From: Clostridiales bacterium
GTDB lineage: Bacteria; Bacillota; Clostridia; Saccharofermentanales; Saccharofermentanaceae
Assembly (NCBI GenBank): GCA_017617525.1
Contig: JAFZWA010000022.1
Coordinates: 1-62,514, forward strand
Direction of reading: 5' to 3'
DNA length: 62,514 bases
How positions within the stretch are numbered: position 1 is the first letter of the stretch; each line of letters starts with the position of its first letter. The translations under genes were made by a program, and so were the position numbers. Below, piece by piece: positions 1-9,322 of the stretch. The notes beneath the pieces are model-generated. The model saw nothing but the letters and a program-made list of their open reading frames with translations. It was not told where the DNA came from and made no database searches.

Positions 1-1
1 G

Positions 2-208
2 TATAAGGAGAGCCGCCTGATCCACGCCGGATTTATCTTCAGAATGTGGATGGACAAGCCGTTTTACCGCTTCCTTAGGGAGACCTATGAGACGACAATG
101 GATCACATCAGTGATCTGACCGATAATATTTCCGAGAAACTTACGACCGCCGTAAACTCCGTGAAAAGCACCTCCGATGATGCTTCTTCCGGCAAGGACG
201 AAAAGTAG
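2..208 (+). CDS. C-terminal end of an unidentified protein (5' truncated)
   Basis: An open frame enters from the left edge and stops at TAG 206-208, giving 68 codons. The visible tail begins YKESRLIHAGF, has an aromatic/basic stretch and ends in a hydrophilic Ser/Asp/Lys-rich tail. No signature motif is visible, so I cannot name the family. The stop lies about 110 bases before pcrA, and an inverted repeat plus a TATAAT box separates the two genes, so they may not be one transcript. Confidence 0.55.
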   Translation, partial: YKESRLIHAGFIFRMWMDKPFYRFLRETYETTMDHISDLTDNISEKLTTAVNSVKSTSDDASSGKDEK

Positions 209-226
209 TTCCCGGTCCCCTTTTTA

Positions 227-261
227 CTGTCCTAGTAATGGGACAGCAGATACAGTATAAT
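227..261 (+). promoter_or_regulatory. Putative pcrA promoter with inverted repeat
   Basis: TATAAT lies at 256-261, about 56 bases before the pcrA start. The inverted repeat CTGTCC/GGGACAG (227-232 and 240-246) covers the place where a -35 box would sit. No good -35 hexamer is visible, which fits an activated or repressed promoter but also weakens the call. The hairpin has no T-run after it, so it is a poor terminator. Confidence 0.4.
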
Positions 262-317
262 GACACTCTGAAAGAAAGAATCCCCTTTGCTTTTCGTAAA
301 GGAACCAGGAGGCATGG

Positions 318-2639
318 ATGGACGACCTGCTCGAAAAACTGAATGATGAACAACGGGAGGCGGTCCTGCATGACGAGGGTCCTCTTCTGATCCTGGCCGG
401 CGCCGGCTCGGGAAAAACGCGCGTGATCACGTACCGTATCGCGTATCTGATCCGTGTTCGAGGGATCTGGCCATCGAATATCCTTGCTATTACGTTCACC
501 AACAAGGCCGCAAACGAGATGCGGGAACGTATCAACACCCTGATCGGCGACACTTCGAGAAACATGTGGGTCGGAACCTTCCACTCCATGTTTGCCCGTA
601 TCCTGCGCCGCCACGCGGAGCTTCTGGATTACACGCCGACGTATTCGATCCTGGATTCGGATGACCAGCTCAAGGTCATCAAGGAAGTCGTCAAGGAAAT
701 GGAGCTGAACGACAAGCTTTTCGCGCCGCGTCTGGTGCAGACCATCATCAGCAAGGCGAAAAACGACATGCAGTCGCCGGAAGAGTTCTCCGCTTTGGCC
801 GGAGGCGACATGCGTCTTGGTACGATCGCGAGGATCTACCGCCGCTATAACGACAGGCTTCTTGCCAATAACGCGATGGACTTTGACGATATCCTCTTCA
901 ACACTGTCCGCCTTTTCAAGGAGAATCCGGATGTTCTTACGATGTATCAGGAGAAGTTCCGCTATATCCTCGTCGATGAGTATCAGGACACGAACCACTG
1001 TCAGTATGTCCTGATCCAGCTTCTCGCCAAGCGTTACAGAAACCTATGCGTCGTTGGTGACGATGACCAGTCGATCTATTCTTTCCGTGGTGCCGACCTT
1101 CGAAACATCCTGGATTTCGAGAAGGATTTCAAGGACGCCAAAGTCATCAAGCTCGAGGAGAATTACCGTTCTACGGCAACGATCCTGAACGCGGCCAACG
1201 GTGTCATCGCGCATAACAAGAAAAGAAAGATGAAGGTGCTTCGCACTTCGGGAGAAGACGGCGATCCGATCACATTCCTTCTTGCCGACCATCACGGTAT
1301 CGAGGCATATTACTGTGCCGAGAGTATTAAGCGAGATGCCGAGAGCGGCCTTTTCCCGTATAGCGATGTCGCGATCCTTTACCGCATGAACGCGCTTTCC
1401 CGTACGATCGAGACCGCGCTCCGTGAAAAGGGCATCCCGTACAGAGTTTACGGCGGCCTTCGATTCTATGACAGAAAAGAGATCAAGGATGTTCTTGCTT
1501 ATCTCCGCCTGATCTATTCCGACGCGGATAACTACGCGTGGGAGAGGATCATCAACGTGCCGAAGAGAGGTATCGGTGACACGACCGTTGCCAAGGTCCT
1601 TGCGATCTCGGAAAGAGAAGGCATGCCGGCACTTACGGTCTGCGAAAAGAGCTCCATGTTCCCGGAACTCGGCCGTTCCACCGAAAAGCTTTTCGAATTC
1701 TATCTTCTGATCGAGAACTTAAGAAGAGTCCTTGCCGATAACGAGGCATCCTTTTCCGAGTTCATCGAGTACGTGCAGGACAAGTCGGGACTGGTCAACG
1801 AGATCATCGAGCAGCGCGAGAAAAAGGACGAGATGGTCGACCGTGTCGAGAACTTAAAGGAACTCCTTTCCGAAGCCGTCGAGTTTGAGGCGAGACGCAA
1901 AAAGGAAGTGGAGACCGCGCTTCTTTCGAATTCGGAAGAGGAAAAAGCGCAGGATCCGTACCTGGAGAATGAGCCGGATTTCGGATTGGACCTTACGGGA
2001 ATATTGGGCGCGTATCTGCAGAACGCGGCGCTTTATTCCGAAGGTGACAATGCCGATGACAGCGAAGACTACGTTCGACTGATGTCCATCCACAGCGCCA
2101 AGGGCCTCGAGTTCGGTTCTGTGTATGTCGTCGGTGTCGACGAGACGATCTTCCCGAGCTCGCGTTCCGTCAATGACGGTGACATCGAGGAAGAACGCCG
2201 TCTCATGTATGTTGCCCTTACGAGAGCCAAGAGGAAACTGACGGTCATTTCGGCACGAAGCCGAATGCTTTTCGGACAGACACAGAACCTGTCTCCGTCG
2301 AGATTCGTAAAAGAGATCCCGCCGCAGTACATGCGCGCGATCGCTAACAAGAGAAAAGAGCAACCGAAGGAAGCGGTCAACCCGAGATACGGTCGCGAAC
2401 CGCAGAAGGAAAAGCCGGCATACATCCCGACCTATCAGGCCAATAAGCCTCAGCCGGTGAGAAACTCCGATTTCACTCCGGAAACGATCAAAAAAGGAAT
2501 GCAGGTCGTGCATCCGAGATTCGGCGAAGGTATCGTCGTTTCGTGCGAGCAGGTGGCCGGGGACGCGCTTGTCTGTGTCGATTTCGACGGAATGAGAAAG
2601 AACATGCTTCTTAACAAGTCGGGCCTGAAGAAAGGGTAG
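318..2639 (+). CDS. pcrA: ATP-dependent DNA helicase PcrA (UvrD/Rep family)
   Basis: Superfamily 1A 3'-5' DNA helicase, used in nucleotide excision repair, rolling-circle replication and clearing RecA or stalled RNA polymerase from DNA. The 773 residues match the family length. Walker A AGAGSGKT is at residues 27-34, the DEYQDT Walker B near 220, and the GDDDQSIYSFRGA motif III follows. Later helicase motifs include a VALTRAK stretch. The C-terminal end carries the small VVHPRFGEG(I)V module typical of PcrA rather than UvrD. The start is ATG 318 behind AGGAGG at 307-312; an ATG at 314 is out of frame. It is followed by dgt after 70 bases, so genome maintenance and nucleotide sanitation may be co-expressed. 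Assignment is secure. Confidence 0.95.
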   Translation: MDDLLEKLNDEQREAVLHDEGPLLILAGAGSGKTRVITYRIAYLIRVRGIWPSNILAITFTNKAANEMRERINTLIGDTSRNMWVGTFHSMFARILRRHAELLDYTPTYSILDSDDQLKVIKEVVKEMELNDKLFAPRLVQTIISKAKNDMQSPEEFSALAGGDMRLGTIARIYRRYNDRLLANNAMDFDDILFNTVRLFKENPDVLTMYQEKFRYILVDEYQDTNHCQYVLIQLLAKRYRNLCVVGDDDQSIYSFRGADLRNILDFEKDFKDAKVIKLEENYRSTATILNAANGVIAHNKKRKMKVLRTSGEDGDPITFLLADHHGIEAYYCAESIKRDAESGLFPYSDVAILYRMNALSRTIETALREKGIPYRVYGGLRFYDRKEIKDVLAYLRLIYSDADNYAWERIINVPKRGIGDTTVAKVLAISEREGMPALTVCEKSSMFPELGRSTEKLFEFYLLIENLRRVLADNEASFSEFIEYVQDKSGLVNEIIEQREKKDEMVDRVENLKELLSEAVEFEARRKKEVETALLSNSEEEKAQDPYLENEPDFGLDLTGILGAYLQNAALYSEGDNADDSEDYVRLMSIHSAKGLEFGSVYVVGVDETIFPSSRSVNDGDIEEERRLMYVALTRAKRKLTVISARSRMLFGQTQNLSPSRFVKEIPPQYMRAIANKRKEQPKEAVNPRYGREPQKEKPAYIPTYQANKPQPVRNSDFTPETIKKGMQVVHPRFGEGIVVSCEQVAGDALVCVDFDGMRKNMLLNKSGLKKG

Positions 2640-2709
2640 ACCTGTGATGTATATGTCACGGAAGATGTAAGTTTTTCGTGATATACTTACTAAAAAGGAG
2701 GAAGTGCTT

Positions 2710-3939
2710 ATGGATAATCAGGAACAATCGTTGTTTGACCGGTTTCCGTCGGAGTTTTCTCATCTTCAGGAAAAGATCACAGGACTCAATAGTCCCAGAG
2801 ACAGAGAGCTTCTTACGATCCTTCGTGATGAGCGCGAAAAGAACCTGTCGCCATACGCATTTCGTACCAAGGACAGTCGCGGTCGTAAGTACGACGAGAA
2901 GCCGTGTCCGGTAAGATCTCCTTTCGAAAGAGATACAGGCCGTATTATCTACAGCCAGGCATTTAGAAGACTTCGTCATAAGACACAGGTCTTTTTCAAC
3001 GCGAAAAACGACCACATCTGCTCCCGTATCGAGCACGTTATCTATGTGAAGTACATCGCGACGACGATCGCGCGTGCTTTAAACCTGAACCTCGATCTGG
3101 TCGAGGCGATGGCGCTTGGCCACGATCTCGGACACGCGCCTTTTGGTCATACAGGTGAAAGAGTCCTTGAAGCCTGCGCCAAGAAGTACGATCCGAACAT
3201 GTTCTTCAGTCATGAGTACCAGAGCCTTCGAGTCATCGATGTTCTGGAGCAGCGTCCGAATAAGAATCCGGGCGGACTGAACCTTTCTTTTGAAGTCAGA
3301 GACGGTATCGTTTCTCACTGTGGCGAGACCTACAGCGAGTATAAACTGGCACCTTACAGAGACAAGCCGACCGCGGATCTTATGGATCCGAATAAGGCGC
3401 TTCATTCCTTCCCGGCAACCCTGGAAGGCTGTGTCGTAAGAATTTCCGATAAGATCGCCTATATCGGAAGAGATATCGAAGATGCCTGTGTCGCGGGCAT
3501 TATGGAATTTGAGGATATCCCGCCGGCGATCAAGTCGCAGCTGGGTACGAATAACTCCCAGATCATCAACACGTTGGTAAGCGACCTGATCCATAACAGT
3601 CTGGACAAAGACGAGATCCGTCTTTCGGACGAGGCCGGCATGGCGATGAAAGAACTTCTCGAGGAAAACGTAGCGAGAATCTACCGTTCCGAGAAGATCA
3701 AGAGATACGAAAACACGGTCAAGAATCTTCTCGAAGGTCTGTTCGAGGCGCTGATGGGCGCGATGACGGATCCGGAAAAGACGGGAAGATCGACCAACCC
3801 TGCGTACAGAAACCTCATGAAGTTTTTGGAGGAGTACCCGGACAAGAGCGCAAGTGACGTACAGATCGTAGTGGATTATATCGCCGGAATGACTGACTCG
3901 TATGCGACGACCAGTTATGAGGATATCTACTGGATCTGA
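2710..3939 (+). CDS. dgt: Deoxyguanosinetriphosphate triphosphohydrolase-like protein (HD superfamily)
   Basis: Predicted dNTP triphosphohydrolase that splits dNTP into nucleoside and triphosphate, limiting dNTP pools. The HD metal site is visible as GHDLGHAPFGH near residue 137, with an upstream IEHVIYVKYIAT helix that supplies another His. The N-terminal RTIYSQAFRRLRHKTQVF-like stretch, here RIIYSQAFRRLRHKTQVF, is characteristic of the Dgt family. Length is 409 residues. I chose ATG 2710, eight bases after AAGGAGG; the GTG at 2704 is too close to it. The bases before the ATG read GTGCTT, as also before the NYN gene at 16211. The next gene, yfbR, starts 14 bases downstream, which fits a nucleotide-sanitation pair. 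The exact dNTP preference is not readable from sequence. Confidence 0.88.
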   Translation: MDNQEQSLFDRFPSEFSHLQEKITGLNSPRDRELLTILRDEREKNLSPYAFRTKDSRGRKYDEKPCPVRSPFERDTGRIIYSQAFRRLRHKTQVFFNAKNDHICSRIEHVIYVKYIATTIARALNLNLDLVEAMALGHDLGHAPFGHTGERVLEACAKKYDPNMFFSHEYQSLRVIDVLEQRPNKNPGGLNLSFEVRDGIVSHCGETYSEYKLAPYRDKPTADLMDPNKALHSFPATLEGCVVRISDKIAYIGRDIEDACVAGIMEFEDIPPAIKSQLGTNNSQIINTLVSDLIHNSLDKDEIRLSDEAGMAMKELLEENVARIYRSEKIKRYENTVKNLLEGLFEALMGAMTDPEKTGRSTNPAYRNLMKFLEEYPDKSASDVQIVVDYIAGMTDSYATTSYEDIYWI

Positions 3940-3952
3940 TCAAGGAGAGAAA

Positions 3953-4564
3953 ATGGAGAATAAAGAAGAACTTTACAATTTTTATGCCATGCTGGATCGT
4001 ATGCAGTACATCCAGAGATGGGGTCTGATGAGAAATACCCGTCAGGAGAACCTTAAGGAGCACAGCTTTGATGTCGCGGTCATCGCGCATTCGCTGGCGC
4101 TCATTCACAACAACATACTGAAAAAGGACCCGGTCGATCCGTTCATGACGATGGCGGAAGCCCTCTATCACGATGTAACGGAGATCATCACCGGCGATAT
4201 GCCGACACCGATCAAGTACAAAAACGACCAACTCAAGTCAGCCTATAAAGAGGTCGAAGCGCAGGCTGCGCAGAATCTTCTCGAGCTCCTTCCCGAGCAG
4301 ATGAAGGGAGATTTCACGGAGCTTTTGACGCCGGATCTTTCCGATGAGAAGAGAAAAGAAGTGCATCGTCTGGTCAAAGTGGCCGACAGGATCAGTGCTT
4401 TTCTGAAATGCCTCATGGAAGAAAAAGCCGCGAACGACGAGTTCCGTTCGGCAAAGGAATCGATCGAAAAGTCGATCCATGACCTAAACTGCGAAGAAGC
4501 AGAATACTATCTGGCTCATTTTGTTCCCCCTTACGGTATGACATTGGACGAGATCAGCAAGTAA
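3953..4564 (+). CDS. yfbR: 5'-deoxynucleotidase YfbR-like HD-domain protein
   Basis: Predicted phosphohydrolase removing phosphate from 5'-deoxyribonucleoside monophosphates. It belongs to the HD family, with the early RQENLKEHSFDVAVIAHS segment near residue 25-40 and HDVTEIITGDMPTPIKY near 72-88; these two stretches are the hallmark of YfbR. Length is 203 residues, as expected. ATG 3953 follows AAGGAG at 3942. It sits between dgt and a surface hydrolase gene with short gaps (13 and 15 bases), so all are likely one transcript. Dgt gives nucleosides while YfbR acts on monophosphates, so the two cover different steps of dNTP turnover. Family call is firm; substrate range is inference. Confidence 0.87.
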   Translation: MENKEELYNFYAMLDRMQYIQRWGLMRNTRQENLKEHSFDVAVIAHSLALIHNNILKKDPVDPFMTMAEALYHDVTEIITGDMPTPIKYKNDQLKSAYKEVEAQAAQNLLELLPEQMKGDFTELLTPDLSDEKRKEVHRLVKVADRISAFLKCLMEEKAANDEFRSAKESIEKSIHDLNCEEAEYYLAHFVPPYGMTLDEISK

Positions 4565-4579
4565 GGACGAAGGAAGAAG

Positions 4580-7135
4580 ATGGGAGATAAACTTCGGAAA
4601 GTATATATCGTGCTTGCGATCGTGGCAGGTGTGATCGGGCTGACCATAATGGCGCTCGTCTGCGGATCCATGATCAGCCTCAATAAGGAAGTCGAGCTTC
4701 CCCAGGACGCCAAAGATACGATGTACAGGACCGCCGTTCTGACAGGAACGGAGGATTCCTTGCCGCGCTGGGAATCCGAGATCGAGCAGGGTCATCTCAA
4801 CGTCAGTGACTATGTCGAAAATCAGTTCACCGCACATACCTATCTGCTTTCCGGGAAGGACGATCACGAGTTCGCGTCGGATCTTGCTTGTGTTGCCTAT
4901 AACGACGCCTATGAAGTCGAAGAGATCGAGGAACTTCTGAAAGACGGTTCCAGAAGATACGCGATCGAAAAGATCCTGACCGACGTCGATCCTTCTTACA
5001 TGCCACTGAACGGCTTTTCGGATCCGGTCGGCACCAGATGCAGCAATATTGAGATGCTGAGTTCTCTGGAAAACGAAGAAGGATATGCTTTCGGCGTGCG
5101 TAGGATCGAAGGTGAGATGACGGTCGACGGCCAGGAAATGCGAACGGATTTCTTTGTCGATAACACGCTCTGTCCGGGCGAGGTGTATGTACCTCAGGTT
5201 TCCGGACAGGTCCAGTTTACGATGGAGTGGGATACCAAGGGCGAAAGACCCGGCGAGCGCGATGTCGTGATCCTGCTTCGTACCTCTGACGGACGAGGTC
5301 AGGTCGTTACCGGCGGTCGCGTCATTATTCCCGATTTCAAGACGATCGAAAATGACACCGTCGTTTCTTCATGCATCGCGCAGGGCGATGCAGAAAGCTG
5401 GTACTGCCTCGACGCGCAGGATAAGAACGCGTATGTAAATCTCCTGTCGATCTCTTCCGATGTTTCCGCTTCTATCTATAACCGCTATGGTGAACTGATC
5501 GGCATGAACGATCTGCACGACGTCGATTACGAAGTGCTTCGTGCAAGAAAGCAGGATCAGGACGCGGCGGTTGCTGAAGATGAAGACAGTACTCCGATGA
5601 ACGAGTTTTTCGTTCGTGTCAGAAGAAGTGAAAAGGCACCTCCGTCTGTGGCCGAGGTCTCTTATTACATGGTGCAGTCAAAGGATGTCGGATATTATGA
5701 AGAAGTCGGATATCTCGCCGTTTTAGGTGATGAAGGCATTGTCCCGACACCACGCCCGACAGGCTCCGTTTCTGATGACGAAAAAGAGAAGATCGTGAAC
5801 TGTGTAGATATCAACGGCGATCCGGTCGAGATGACGAAGTCGTCGATCACCTTTTTGCCGTTAAACGCGTTCCTTACCGAGTTGAAGTTTACGGAGGAGG
5901 ATGGATCTGAGCTTCCGATCTATCCGGAGTTCACCATGGACAATTTCGACTATTCGATCGTCGGAGATTCCTTCTCCGCGGTCAATATAGAATGCACGGC
6001 GGTCGAGGGATATGCCGCGTCCGTCAAGTTTTCCAATACGGCGGTCTTCCCGGCGCTTCCTTCGATCGGAAACGCACTGGTCATGGAAGAAGGCGTGAAT
6101 ACGCTGACTGTCGAAGTGACCACGATCGACGGAATGACACGTACGTACACACTGCATCTTCTCAACGGACAGGACAGCGAAGGCTTCCGAAAGAAGACTC
6201 TTTCACAGTTCCCGGAATCCTACGGCGACGGACTGTGGCTTCTGCATTGCCTGCACCCGAACTACAGATTCGAGGCATATCAGACCGGACTCGATTTCGA
6301 GGAAGTCTTAAGTAACGAAGACAAGGGCTCTCGAAGCCTCATCAGCTCGACCTATAACCCGACCTGGGTCAAGCCGGGAAGCCCCGTCTATGACGGCAGT
6401 TCCTGGAGAGCGGCCAAGCGTGATGTCGTGCAGTATTTCCTCGATCCGAGAAACTTCCTGACACCGACAGGTGTTTTCCAGTTTGAAAAGCTCTCGTTTG
6501 ACGATTCGGTACACACGATCGACGGTATTTCCGCCATGACGAAGAACTCCTTCCTGAACGAGACGGACCCTGACTACGCGGGTATCCTTCTGAAGGCGGG
6601 CCGTGACGCGGATGTATCCCCGTACTTTTTGACATCCCGTATCATTCAGGAGATGGGAAGAAACGGCGAATCTAAGCTCGCGCACGGCGAGCTGGAGGGC
6701 TACGAAGGCTACTACAACTTCTATAACATCGGCTCCACACCGGATCCGAGCGTGAAGGACGGCGCGCTGATCAACGGCGCCAAGTACGCAAAATACGGAT
6801 CCAAACCGGAAGAGAAGACGATCACGCCGGATGAGGAAGAACTCCTTCTTCCGTGGACGTCTCCGGAAAAAGCGATCTGCGGCGGTGCGCTCTGGATCAG
6901 TAAGAGCTATATCGAAAAGGGCCAGGATACGCTTTACTTCCAGAAGTTCGATATCGTGGAAAACGAAGACGGTCTTTATGAACATCAGTACGCGCAGAAC
7001 ATCGCCATGGCGAATAACGAAGGTGTCCGCTACTATTCTGCGTACGCTTCTCAGGATATGCTCGACTCGTCATTTGTGTTCATAATTCCTGTTTATGAAC
7101 AAATGCCGACAGAATATGGAAAATCTCCTCAATGA
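4580..7135 (+). CDS. Membrane-anchored endo-beta-N-acetylglucosaminidase-like protein with cadherin-like domain
   Basis: Likely peptidoglycan hydrolase on the outer face of the membrane. The 851 residues start with a single membrane segment (about 8-34). A long beta-rich region of unknown type follows, then a cadherin-like beta-sandwich (about 424-530) and a C-terminal catalytic region (about 535-850). That region has the order typical of the Clostridia LytG-type family: FPESYGDGLWLLHCLHP, DPRNFLTPTGVFQFE, SPYFLTSRIIQEMG, GYYNFYNIGS and GALWISKSYIEKGQDTLY. The Glu in IIQEMG is the probable catalytic acid. The start is ATG 4580, 15 bases after yfbR. Next to it, after a new promoter, lies another anchored protein with a cadherin-like domain, suggesting a shared envelope role. 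Catalytic activity is inferred from family, not shown. Confidence 0.82.
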   Translation: MGDKLRKVYIVLAIVAGVIGLTIMALVCGSMISLNKEVELPQDAKDTMYRTAVLTGTEDSLPRWESEIEQGHLNVSDYVENQFTAHTYLLSGKDDHEFASDLACVAYNDAYEVEEIEELLKDGSRRYAIEKILTDVDPSYMPLNGFSDPVGTRCSNIEMLSSLENEEGYAFGVRRIEGEMTVDGQEMRTDFFVDNTLCPGEVYVPQVSGQVQFTMEWDTKGERPGERDVVILLRTSDGRGQVVTGGRVIIPDFKTIENDTVVSSCIAQGDAESWYCLDAQDKNAYVNLLSISSDVSASIYNRYGELIGMNDLHDVDYEVLRARKQDQDAAVAEDEDSTPMNEFFVRVRRSEKAPPSVAEVSYYMVQSKDVGYYEEVGYLAVLGDEGIVPTPRPTGSVSDDEKEKIVNCVDINGDPVEMTKSSITFLPLNAFLTELKFTEEDGSELPIYPEFTMDNFDYSIVGDSFSAVNIECTAVEGYAASVKFSNTAVFPALPSIGNALVMEEGVNTLTVEVTTIDGMTRTYTLHLLNGQDSEGFRKKTLSQFPESYGDGLWLLHCLHPNYRFEAYQTGLDFEEVLSNEDKGSRSLISSTYNPTWVKPGSPVYDGSSWRAAKRDVVQYFLDPRNFLTPTGVFQFEKLSFDDSVHTIDGISAMTKNSFLNETDPDYAGILLKAGRDADVSPYFLTSRIIQEMGRNGESKLAHGELEGYEGYYNFYNIGSTPDPSVKDGALINGAKYAKYGSKPEEKTITPDEEELLLPWTSPEKAICGGALWISKSYIEKGQDTLYFQKFDIVENEDGLYEHQYAQNIAMANNEGVRYYSAYASQDMLDSSFVFIIPVYEQMPTEYGKSPQ

Positions 7136-7136
7136 A

Positions 7137-7165
7137 TTGAAAAGGGAAACATTATCCTATATAAT
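7137..7165 (+). promoter_or_regulatory. Sigma-A-type promoter
   Basis: TTGAAA at 7137-7142 and TATAAT at 7160-7165 are separated by exactly 17 bases. The pair overlaps the stop codon region of the upstream gene and lies about 45 bases before the ATG at 7211. It probably drives the run from 7211 to thrC. Confidence 0.8.
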
Positions 7166-7210
7166 GCAGGCACAAGAAACACATTATATTAGGGATTAGA
7201 TAAATATAAA

Positions 7211-8698
7211 ATGAGAAAATACTTGCATAAGATATGTGTGTCTGTCTTATTGCCGATAATATTTGCAGGGGTGGTCGTTTTTTCTTTTGGCGGAAAAAAC
7301 AAGGCTGCCGGCGGTGTAACTGTCAATCTGTCATTCAATGAGGCTTCCGCACAGACCGGAGATATTGTAACGATGGACGTCACTTTCAGTGCGTTCCCGT
7401 CGATCACACGTTTCGGTCCGATCGAGATCGGATATGACGGGGAAGCTCTCGAATTCTCGAGCATTGAGATCGGTGAAGATCTCGATGGTTTCGCTTTGGA
7501 GTATGAAAGACCGGAAGGCGAAGCATTGATCCGTTTTCAGGCAGTAAATGACGCGGAAGAAGAGGCGATCCTCCAGGGTGCTTCCGATAAGGAAAAAGCA
7601 TCTGCCACAGAAGCTACGGAAAAGGACGTTCCCGTATTCTCCAGTGAATCGGAAGTCGTCGTCGCCAGACTGAAATTCCGTGTCACCGATCAGGCCAGAG
7701 GCGAAGTAAAAGCCTGGCTCGGCACCATCTCCGGCCTTCGTGACAACGCGCTTGAGAACGTCGTTGCCGGTTCCGGTACCGGTGCATCTCTTATCGTACA
7801 GGCCATGGTTTCTTCGGATGCCACGCTTTCCGAGCTTACCGTCGGATCCTTTGATCTCGACCCGGCATTTGACCCCGGTATCTTCAACTATTCCGTAACA
7901 GTATCCAAGAACACGACGGATGTCGCGGTAAACGGCATTGCGTACAACGTGAAATCCACGGTCACCGTAGAAGGCGGATCCGATCTTCAGATCGGTCTTA
8001 ATACGGTCATGGTCAAGGTCGTTGCCGAAGACGGCGAAGCCGTGAACGTTTACACGATCGATATCTATCGAACCGACTGGCTCCTTGTTGAAGGTATCCA
8101 GCTGACGGACAATAACGGCGCGGTGTATGATTTCGCGCAGCTCCCAGAGACACTTACGATCCCCGCGAACTTTTACCAGTCGAGCTGTATGGTGGACGGT
8201 AAAGAGGTTCCGTGCTTCAGAAAAGACGGAGTTCTCAGCGTCCTGATCTACGCGGCTCCGCAGGAAGGCGAGGCGGACCTTTACGTATACAATCAGGAAA
8301 CAGATACCATGAGGCTTTATGAGCCGGGTAAGATGATCCTGAGATCTTCTCTGATCCTGACCGTCGCGGACAAGCCGGATACAGTCATGGTCCCGGAAGG
8401 CTTTACCCCGACCAAGATCACCTATGGATCCACCGAGATCGACGGTTATGTTTCCAAAGACGGTTCGACGAAGATCGCGTATCTGAAGTCGGAAGACGGC
8501 ACGGCAAGATTCTATGTTATCGACTCCGCGGAGAAGGACTTTTACCCGTATCGCGCGCCGAGTACGAACCGCAACCTGTTTTTGTATTTGTTCATCATCT
8601 GTGCTAGTATAGCAGTGGCTGAAGCCCTGATCATCGGCATCCTCTTCTACAGGAGAAGAATCGCTTACAGAAGGCAGGTAAAGCCAAGGAGAGTCTGA
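7211..8698 (+). CDS. Cell-surface protein: signal peptide, cohesin-like domain, cadherin-like domain, C-terminal anchor
   Basis: Predicted exported protein held in the membrane by its C-terminus. Residues 1-32 form a signal peptide. Residues about 36-190 look like a cohesin fold (VNLSFNEASAQTGDIVTMDV, then IEIGYDGEALEF and a late AWLGTISGLRDN stretch). Residues about 198-290 are a cadherin-like beta-sandwich with the family words SDATLSELTV and FNYSVTV. A membrane helix at about 457-480 is followed by an Arg-rich cytoplasmic tail (YRRRIAYRRQ). The function is likely protein-protein contact at the surface, perhaps with a dockerin, though none is in view. The ribosome site is weak (AGGG about 17 bases upstream). 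Its stop overlaps the gtrA start (TGATG). Confidence 0.75.
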   Translation: MRKYLHKICVSVLLPIIFAGVVVFSFGGKNKAAGGVTVNLSFNEASAQTGDIVTMDVTFSAFPSITRFGPIEIGYDGEALEFSSIEIGEDLDGFALEYERPEGEALIRFQAVNDAEEEAILQGASDKEKASATEATEKDVPVFSSESEVVVARLKFRVTDQARGEVKAWLGTISGLRDNALENVVAGSGTGASLIVQAMVSSDATLSELTVGSFDLDPAFDPGIFNYSVTVSKNTTDVAVNGIAYNVKSTVTVEGGSDLQIGLNTVMVKVVAEDGEAVNVYTIDIYRTDWLLVEGIQLTDNNGAVYDFAQLPETLTIPANFYQSSCMVDGKEVPCFRKDGVLSVLIYAAPQEGEADLYVYNQETDTMRLYEPGKMILRSSLILTVADKPDTVMVPEGFTPTKITYGSTEIDGYVSKDGSTKIAYLKSEDGTARFYVIDSAEKDFYPYRAPSTNRNLFLYLFIICASIAVAEALIIGILFYRRRIAYRRQVKPRRV

Positions 8699-9312
8699 TG
8701 AGCACAAACGAACAAGCCTCCGGGCTGAAAAAACTGATGCAGAACCCGAAATTCAAAGAGCTTTTCTGGTATCTTGTTTTCGGTGTACTGACTACAGTCG
8801 TCAACCTGATCACATTCGGAATCCTGAAAAAAGTCTTTCATGTCGAGTGGCCGGTCAAGATCGGCAGCTGGGACTTCGATCTTTTCGTTACATTTATCAA
8901 CGCGATCGCCTGGGTCGTCGCCGTTGTATTTGCTTTTATCACGAACAAACTCTTCGTTTTCCATTCCAAGGGAAAGGTCATGAAAGAATTCATTTCCTTT
9001 GTGATCGCTCGCCTCTTCACGTTCTTCGCCTTTGAACTCGGACTGTTCTCCCTTTCCGTCATGATCATGGAAAATGCCTGCAATATGCCGCAAGATGACC
9101 TCTGGTTCAGTATCTTCGGTTTCGATATCGCCAACATCTACATCGTCAAGATCTTTATCGCGGTCTTCGTCGTCGTAGCCAACTATATTTTCAGTAAGGT
9201 CTTCATTTTCAGGAAGGACAAGAAGTCTTCCGATGCTTCGGAAAAAGCACCGGAAGAGGAAGATACCGCTGAAGTTATTGATAAGACTGAGACTTCAAAA
9301 GCCGAGTCGTAA
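8698..9312 (+). CDS. GtrA-like membrane protein
   Basis: Small polytopic membrane protein of the GtrA family, usually tied to moving lipid-linked sugars or to wall glycosylation. The 204 residues hold four hydrophobic helices. Family words are FWYLVFGVLTTVVNL near the N-terminus, AFITNKLFVF in the middle and NYIFSKVFIFRK near the end. The tail is charged and rich in Glu/Asp/Ser. The start ATG overlaps the upstream stop, with AAGGAG just before, so translation is probably coupled to the cohesin-like gene. The linkage suggests a surface-glycan role, but the substrate is unknown. Confidence 0.85.
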   Translation: MSTNEQASGLKKLMQNPKFKELFWYLVFGVLTTVVNLITFGILKKVFHVEWPVKIGSWDFDLFVTFINAIAWVVAVVFAFITNKLFVFHSKGKVMKEFISFVIARLFTFFAFELGLFSLSVMIMENACNMPQDDLWFSIFGFDIANIYIVKIFIAVFVVVANYIFSKVFIFRKDKKSSDASEKAPEEEDTAEVIDKTETSKAES

Positions 9313-9322
9313 GGAGCTTTTC

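Noticed and set aside
141..998. Long open frames on the reverse strand of pcrA and many other genes
   Set aside because: They have no ribosome site, contain low-complexity Arg/Asp text and lie wholly within well-supported genes; they are shadows of codon bias.
2704..2709. GTG as the start of dgt
   Set aside because: It lies only two bases after the ribosome site; ATG 2710 has better spacing.
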